Source: Oscillospiraceae bacterium (lineage in GTDB: Bacteria > Bacillota > Clostridia > Oscillospirales > Ruminococcaceae). Taken from it: DNA of 16,930 nucleotides. Numbering within the stretch: position 1 is the first letter of the stretch; each line of letters starts with the position of its first letter. Under the pieces are notes generated by a model, which was not told the origin of the DNA, made no database searches, and worked only from the letters and a program-made list of their open reading frames with translations. Below, in pieces: positions 12,921 to 16,930 of the stretch. The stretch spans positions 1-16,930 of the forward strand of contig JAFTNX010000074.1 in NCBI GenBank assembly GCA_017451665.1, in the 5' to 3' direction. The translations under genes and the position numbers were made by a program.

Positions 12921-13505
12921 ATGAAAAACAAAAAATTAACCATTCTTGTTGAGGGGGCTATTATGGTTGCTCTCGCAACTGTACTTAGCTACATTCGTGT
13001 GTATAAGCTTCCGTGGGGTGGCTCAATCACCCTGCTTTCTATGCTTCCGATAGTGCTTTTCTCCATTAAGCGTGGAGTAAAATACGGTTTTGCCGTGTCC
13101 TTTGTATTCTCCCTTGTTCAGCTTTTACAGGGAATTATCGACGGACTTTTCGGCTGGGGACTCACTTCCGGAATGCTTATCGCCTGTATCCTGTTTGACT
13201 ATCTTGTTGCATTTACTGTGCTTGGAATTGCAGGAATTTTCAGAAAGCAAGGCGTCACAGGCTGGATTTGTGGAATTGTAATTGCACTGCTTTTAAGATA
13301 TGCCTGCCACTTTACAACAGGCGTTGTTATCTGGAAGTCTGTGGGTGCTTTGTGGGACGGATTTTCCACAGACAATTTCTGGCTTTACAGCCTGCTTTAT
13401 AACGGCTCGTATATGCTCCCTGAAATCATCTTTACAACAATCGGAGCTGTGCTTATGTTAAAGCTTCCACAGGTTAAAAAACTCGTTTCACCTGTTGATG
13501 AATAA
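12921..13505 (+). CDS. thiT: Thiamine ECF transporter substrate-binding subunit ThiT
   Basis: Membrane S component that captures thiamine and works with a shared ECF energizing module (EcfA, EcfA', EcfT), not encoded in this window. 194 residues, the usual length, with about six hydrophobic helices. Family signatures seen: LPWGGSITLLSMLPI (30-44), LRYACHFTTGVVIW (125-138) with the conserved His130 and Trp138, and LYNGSYMLPE (159-168), which carries the Tyr/Asn pair that contacts thiamine in the family. AAAGGA lies 8 bases before the ATG at 12921. The TPP riboswitch directly upstream independently confirms the thiamine role. A strong terminator follows, so the gene is a single-gene unit. Confidence 0.95.
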   Translation: MKNKKLTILVEGAIMVALATVLSYIRVYKLPWGGSITLLSMLPIVLFSIKRGVKYGFAVSFVFSLVQLLQGIIDGLFGWGLTSGMLIACILFDYLVAFTVLGIAGIFRKQGVTGWICGIVIALLLRYACHFTTGVVIWKSVGALWDGFSTDNFWLYSLLYNGSYMLPEIIFTTIGAVLMLKLPQVKKLVSPVDE

Positions 13506-13513
13506 CTAAAACA

Positions 13514-13553
13514 AAAAGGACTGATTTTTTCATCAGTCCTTTTCGCTTTTTTT
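13514..13553. terminator. Terminator between thiT and the GH5 gene
   Basis: A 12-bp perfect stem (13514-13525 with 13532-13543), 6-base loop, followed by TTTT and a second run of seven T. A-runs on the left allow it to serve the convergent GH5 gene too. Confidence 0.92.
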
Positions 13554-13566
13554 AGAAGGTATATTA

Positions 13567-14592
13567 TTATAAGTAATTTTTCAGTTCATCAATAACGCCC
13601 TTTAAGTGGTCGTCTGTAATTCCAAAAACCATTCTCTTATAGTTCCACGCAGCTCTTCCTATACCGTATTTAGTAAACACAGTGTTCATATCTTTGTACC
13701 AGTTTACAGTATCCTCAGGACTTGCGTTACAAATTACGCCGTATTCCCCACAATAAAGTGGCACATCTCTTTCTTCTGAAATCCTTACAGCGTCCTTGAA
13801 CATATTCTCAATAACCTCAAGCCCTGTAAGGTCTTTTGGCAGATTCATAAAGAACCATGAGTATGCCCCGTCAAGCTGTGTGTCAGAAACCTCAAGATAT
13901 TCCCCTGCTGTGAGAGGATAAGGAATTCTGAAATCATTAGGCATTGATTTTTCCCACATAGCACCCTGATGTGTAAAAATATGTGGCTCATAATAATGGA
14001 ATGAATACACAATCCTGTCGTCAGGTGGTGTCAAAAGCTCGCTCAACGAATAAATATGGTTATATCTTGTTCCACCAATTAAAATCCAGTTTCTCGGCGC
14101 ATTTTTTCTTATACGCTCAACTGCCCTCAGAGCGATGTCATTCCACTTGTCAGCTACATTTTCGTCAACTATTTCATTTAATAAATCAAACGCAATGTGG
14201 TCGTACTTCCCGTAACGTGCAGAAATCCTGTCCCACAGTGACAAAAATCTTTCCTGAAGACTCTCATCAACAAAAAATCCCGAACAGTTAATATAATCCC
14301 CGAAATTATACCCGGCTGTCTTGTGAAGGTCAATAAGTACATTGAGCCCATATTTTTTACCCCAAAAAACAGCATTGTCAATGTACTCATACCCCTCTTC
14401 GAGAGGCTCGCCTGCCTCGTTTTCAATAAGAGGATAATCAATCGGAAGCCTTACATGGTCAAGTCCCAAAGCTTTCATGGCAGCGAAATCTTCTTCGTGA
14501 ATAAAACTATCCATGTGTTCCTTAGTCAGTGGACACTGGCTAAGCCAGCCTCCGATATTGACACCCTTAACGAACCCCTCAAAAACTCTCAT
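13567..14592 (-). CDS. Glycoside hydrolase family 5 enzyme, intracellular
   Basis: 341 residues, a complete (beta/alpha)8 catalytic domain and nothing else. The ATG at 14592 is chosen because GGAGGAG sits 5-6 bases upstream; the open frame extends 14 codons further without a ribosome site. Motifs in order: FVKGVNIGGWL (7-17), DHVRLPIDYPL (45-55), VLIDLHKTAG (85-94), FDLLNEIVDEN (135-145) with acid/base E140, YSFHYYEPHIFTHQG (196-210), and LYCGEYGV (279-286) with nucleophile E283. These fit GH5 (cellulase-type, retaining). No signal peptide, carbohydrate-binding module or dockerin is seen, so it should act in the cytoplasm on imported beta-linked oligosaccharides. The exact substrate (cello-, manno- or another oligosaccharide) cannot be told from sequence. 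Transcribed alone. Confidence 0.9.
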   Translation of the reverse strand: MRVFEGFVKGVNIGGWLSQCPLTKEHMDSFIHEEDFAAMKALGLDHVRLPIDYPLIENEAGEPLEEGYEYIDNAVFWGKKYGLNVLIDLHKTAGYNFGDYINCSGFFVDESLQERFLSLWDRISARYGKYDHIAFDLLNEIVDENVADKWNDIALRAVERIRKNAPRNWILIGGTRYNHIYSLSELLTPPDDRIVYSFHYYEPHIFTHQGAMWEKSMPNDFRIPYPLTAGEYLEVSDTQLDGAYSWFFMNLPKDLTGLEVIENMFKDAVRISEERDVPLYCGEYGVICNASPEDTVNWYKDMNTVFTKYGIGRAAWNYKRMVFGITDDHLKGVIDELKNYL

Positions 14593-14624
14593 ATATACTC
14601 CTCCACATATACTCGGATAAATAA

Positions 14625-14653
14625 ATAATACCACATTAAAAATACGATTTCTA
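14625..14653 (-). promoter_or_regulatory. Possible promoter of the GH5 gene
   Basis: Minus strand TGGTATTAT (TATTAT at 14630 to 14625) with TAGAAA at 14653 to 14648, spacer 17. A moderate match. The 150 bases between the GH5 start and the next gene hold little else besides that gene's terminator. Confidence 0.5.
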
Positions 14654-14720
14654 TAACAATTGTATCTAATTATACAAATTTCAAACCATTTCGGTGTTTT
14701 TGTTGCAAAAAAGGTTATAG

Positions 14721-14744
14721 AAAAACAGCCCCGCAGGACTGTTT
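14721..14744 (-). terminator. Terminator of the RyR-domain gene
   Basis: A 9-bp stem (14723-14731 with 14736-14744, minus strand AAACAGTCC with GGGCTGTTT, one T-G pair), a 4-base loop and a T-run. The 5' arm overlaps the stop codon, a very compact end. Confidence 0.85.
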
Positions 14745-15807
14745 ATTCATAAAGAACGCTTTTTATCGGGTTTGCGTCAAGAAGCTTGTCGCTTTCCGAA
14801 AGCTCATCAAACCCCACAAGACACGGGTGCCATTTTTTATTGTCGTCACGGACTTCGCCAAAGCTGTATCCCAGCGACCTCATAAAAGCATTCCAGCGCT
14901 TGTGTTCAAGTCGCATATTCTCTTCGCAGATTTCAATGCTTTCGCCGTCACGCTTTCTCATAAGCCAGAACATCGCAGATGAAGTAGAAGTCTTGTAGTC
15001 ATACTCCTTACGCCAGAAGTCTGCCTTTCCCTCGCTCCAATATCCGAATATTCTTTCTGCAACCCTTTCGACAGTCTTGTTTTTTAATACATTTTCATCA
15101 TAAATACTCATAAATTCGTCATTGGAAATTAAAAACCCCTCGGGATTTATATGATTATATTTACCAAGAACTACCTGATAGCTGATTTCATCGCTGTCAG
15201 ACAGATTTTGTGTGTTAATTATCTCAGGGTAATCCTCACAGAAGTCATACCACGGACCTAGTAGCTCATTTACGCATATGTAAAGTCTGTAACCTTTACG
15301 TTGTGAAACCCACACAAGAGCCTTGATAAATTCTTTGCTAATTACATCAAGTCCGTTAAACGCAATATTTATATGATTATTTTCATCAGCAAGCTTAAAA
15401 ACCGAATGCTCACAAAGATATTTCAGAACAGCATATCTTATCTCGTCAACAAATCTGATTTTAAAGGCTTTTTTGTCAATGCCGTCAAGGTTTTCCTCCC
15501 TTGAAAACAAAACAATATCACCTTTATTGCCCATTTCAATTATCTTTTCCCCGTCAGAAATATTGTCGTACTCGTTATCTTTACAAAGATAAATCTCGCA
15601 GTCATTCCCACAAAAATCAGCATACCCATCACCAATAGCTGTGGTGAAAATCACGGCGTTTTCAAAAGGCTTTCTGTCACATTCAAAAAAGCATATTTTG
15701 ACAGCCTCATCATTTTTCAGAATACTTTCAGCTATCATCACAGCCTTATCATTACAGCAAGAAAACAATATAATTCTTTCACTCACATTATTCACCAGCT
15801 TTTTCAT
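14743..15807 (-). CDS. RyR-repeat protein with Rossmann-like N-terminal segments
   Basis: 354 residues from the ATG at 15807; a GTG at 15786, directly after the upstream stop codon with GGTG ahead of it, is an equally plausible start. Two nucleotide-fold-like segments are visible: RIILFSCCNDKAVMIAESIL near the start and HINIAFNGLDVISKEFIKAL in the middle, each a beta strand followed by a helix as in TrkA-N-type folds, although the glycine-rich loops are poor. The last 60 residues match the ryanodine-receptor (RyR) repeat domain of bacterial proteins: MRLEHKRWNAFMRSLGYSFG, RDDNKKWHPCLVGF and DELSESDKLLDAN. Such proteins are thought to bind nucleotides or related ligands; their function is not established. 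It overlaps the DHH phosphoesterase gene by 20 bases, so the two are translationally coupled. No membrane segment. Confidence 0.78.
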   Translation of the reverse strand: MKKLVNNVSERIILFSCCNDKAVMIAESILKNDEAVKICFFECDRKPFENAVIFTTAIGDGYADFCGNDCEIYLCKDNEYDNISDGEKIIEMGNKGDIVLFSREENLDGIDKKAFKIRFVDEIRYAVLKYLCEHSVFKLADENNHINIAFNGLDVISKEFIKALVWVSQRKGYRLYICVNELLGPWYDFCEDYPEIINTQNLSDSDEISYQVVLGKYNHINPEGFLISNDEFMSIYDENVLKNKTVERVAERIFGYWSEGKADFWRKEYDYKTSTSSAMFWLMRKRDGESIEICEENMRLEHKRWNAFMRSLGYSFGEVRDDNKKWHPCLVGFDELSESDKLLDANPIKSVLYE

Positions 15808-16930
15808 CAGTGTATGTAGCCTCAAAAATCTTCTTTTTGATAATATAAAAATCGCTCAAATCGTCAGTTCTCACTGCCAGATAATCCCCGGGAACACCCA
15901 CCATATAATTCTGCTTGTCCCATTTGGTATAAAGCTTTAAATTTCTTTCAATAGGCACAGCAAGGACACTTGCACCACTTTTGCTTGTGCAAGCCTTTGC
16001 GTATTCAAGAAGATTTCCCGACAGAGAATCATTACAGCCAGAACAGAGATTTATAATTCTTGGAGAATACTCAGGAGTTTCTTCAAAAACATAATTCTCA
16101 TTTTCAGGGGTATATGTCTTTAAGAATTTTTCACGGTTAATCGGATAAATTCCACCTGTCTGTGAAATCATTATGTAGATGTCCTCGGAAGTTTCCACAT
16201 TAAGGTCTGCCTCAAAGGTACGGATACAGATTTTGCTTCCCGAAGGCATAATATCCGTGGAAAGAGTATACCCAAGTCTTTGTGGAAGCTTAACGTAAGG
16301 CTTCATATCAAACTGTGATGCGTCAAGTGTATCAGCGTTGTAAATTTCAAATGATTCAAATGCGTTATGCACCTTGTCTTTTATAAATTCCACAATATCT
16401 GACACCTCACCCATAAGGTCGCTTTTTATAAAGCCACCCGATTTCTGATGATGACCACCACCGTTGCCAATGCCCTCAGTTATCTTCTTTGCAAGCTCGT
16501 CAGCCCTCATATCGTTAATACAGCTTCTCACCGAAAGCTTGATGCCGTGCTGTGTAGCCTGACAGCATACGATACAAATGTCAACCTCTTCAACCTGCAA
16601 AATCAAATCGCTTATAAATCCTAAAATATTAGGGTCGCAAGGTCTCGCCTGTGTAATGGCAAAACGATGCTCCTTGCAGTAGGTAACGCTGTGAAGTGCG
16701 TCACCTGCAATATCAAGCTCCTCAAGAGAAAGATTTGTGTTTCTTAAAATGTTGATTGTCATCCAGTCAAAATCAGCAAAATCCCTCAGGTCCCTGTCAG
16801 CAGGGTGACTGATTTCCGAAAAGCCGTTTGTGTCCATATATAGACCATAGTAAAGTGCAGTTGCAACATCAGCGTTTCTGTTAAAATCAATTCCCTCTTC
16901 TTCAAGCATCTTAGCAACAACAGAAGAACA
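15788..16930 (-). CDS. DHH/DHHA1 phosphoesterase with a duplicated C-terminal module (5' end outside window)
   Basis: 380 residues are visible; the frame stays open to the edge (CSSVVAK before the first Met), so the N-terminus with the DHH motif itself lies beyond the window. Visible parts (numbered from the edge): the LYYGLYMDTNGF segment with metal-ligand D33 of the DHH domain; a linker; and the DHHA1 domain with NGGGHHQKSGGF (156-167), its nucleotide-binding signature. This type of protein (NrnA/GdpP-like) cleaves linear di- or oligonucleotides, cyclic dinucleotides or phosphoadenosine phosphate. Residues 236-373 hold two similar blocks, each ending in Y-x-I-x4-F-x2-TY: EDIYIMISQTGGIYPINREKF and PGDYLAVRTDDLSDFYIIKK. 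The blocks resemble a small PGDY module found in phage proteins. Such a tail is not standard for NrnA. It is coupled to the RyR gene. Confidence 0.83.
   Translation of the reverse strand, partial: CSSVVAKMLEEEGIDFNRNADVATALYYGLYMDTNGFSEISHPADRDLRDFADFDWMTINILRNTNLSLEELDIAGDALHSVTYCKEHRFAITQARPCDPNILGFISDLILQVEEVDICIVCCQATQHGIKLSVRSCINDMRADELAKKITEGIGNGGGHHQKSGGFIKSDLMGEVSDIVEFIKDKVHNAFESFEIYNADTLDASQFDMKPYVKLPQRLGYTLSTDIMPSGSKICIRTFEADLNVETSEDIYIMISQTGGIYPINREKFLKTYTPENENYVFEETPEYSPRIINLCSGCNDSLSGNLLEYAKACTSKSGASVLAVPIERNLKLYTKWDKQNYMVGVPGDYLAVRTDDLSDFYIIKKKIFEATYTDEKAGE

Noticed and set aside
14593..14634. Longer GH5 start at 14634, which might look like a short hydrophobic leader
   Set aside because: It has no ribosome binding site, and the ATG at 14592 has GGAGGAG at ideal spacing. 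The extension is too short and uncharged to be a signal peptide.

Overview
The window looks like a chromosomal segment of a low-GC, strictly fermentative member of the Clostridia. The best guess is a Ruminococcus-like or Oscillospiraceae anaerobe. The clues are AT-rich spacers, strong GGAGG-type ribosome binding sites, Bacillus-type TTGACA/TATAAT promoters, intrinsic terminators after most genes, a glycyl-radical pyruvate formate-lyase pair, an ECF-type thiamine transporter, a DUF6062-like cysteine protein and an intracellular family 5 glycoside hydrolase. No phage, transposase, CRISPR array, tRNA or rRNA was seen. The species call is inference only.

Layout, left to right. At 1-617 is the 3' part of ung (uracil-DNA glycosylase). 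It converges on pflB-pflA (3708 to 736, minus strand) across a bidirectional terminator. The pfl operon has a consensus promoter and a ZTP ('pfl motif') riboswitch with an overlapping terminator. Diverging from it is a PAS-PAS-GGDEF-EAL protein (4130-6205), whose GGDEF site is degenerate and whose EAL site looks intact. A 272-bp imperfect inverted-repeat element fills the gap before the next genes. On the minus strand, from 11708 down to 6480, lie a DUF6062-like Cys protein, a small tail-anchored protein, rlmB, a large membrane protein and a small zinc-ribbon membrane protein. The large membrane protein has the architecture of a heavy-metal P-type ATPase but has lost its catalytic motifs. Upstream of the small tail-anchored gene is a 469-bp non-coding region holding four 21-bp tandem repeats.

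On the plus strand, an OGG1-type 8-oxoguanine glycosylase (11803-12594) shares a compact divergent promoter region with the DUF6062-like gene. It is followed by a TPP riboswitch with terminator controlling thiT (12921-13505). On the minus strand beyond that are an intracellular GH5 enzyme (14592-13567) and a two-gene unit. In that unit a DHH/DHHA1 phosphoesterase with an unusual duplicated C-terminal module runs off the right edge, and it overlaps a protein with Rossmann-like segments and a C-terminal ryanodine-receptor (RyR) repeat domain.

How the genes fit together. Three regulatory circuits can be read directly: ZTP sensing of one-carbon/folate stress feeding pyruvate formate-lyase, TPP repression of thiamine uptake, and turnover of cyclic di-GMP by the EAL protein. 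Two base-excision repair enzymes (Ung, OGG) are present but not linked in an operon. The least conventional content is the catalytically dead P-type-ATPase-like protein, the DHH/RyR pair, the long hairpin element and the 21-bp repeat array.
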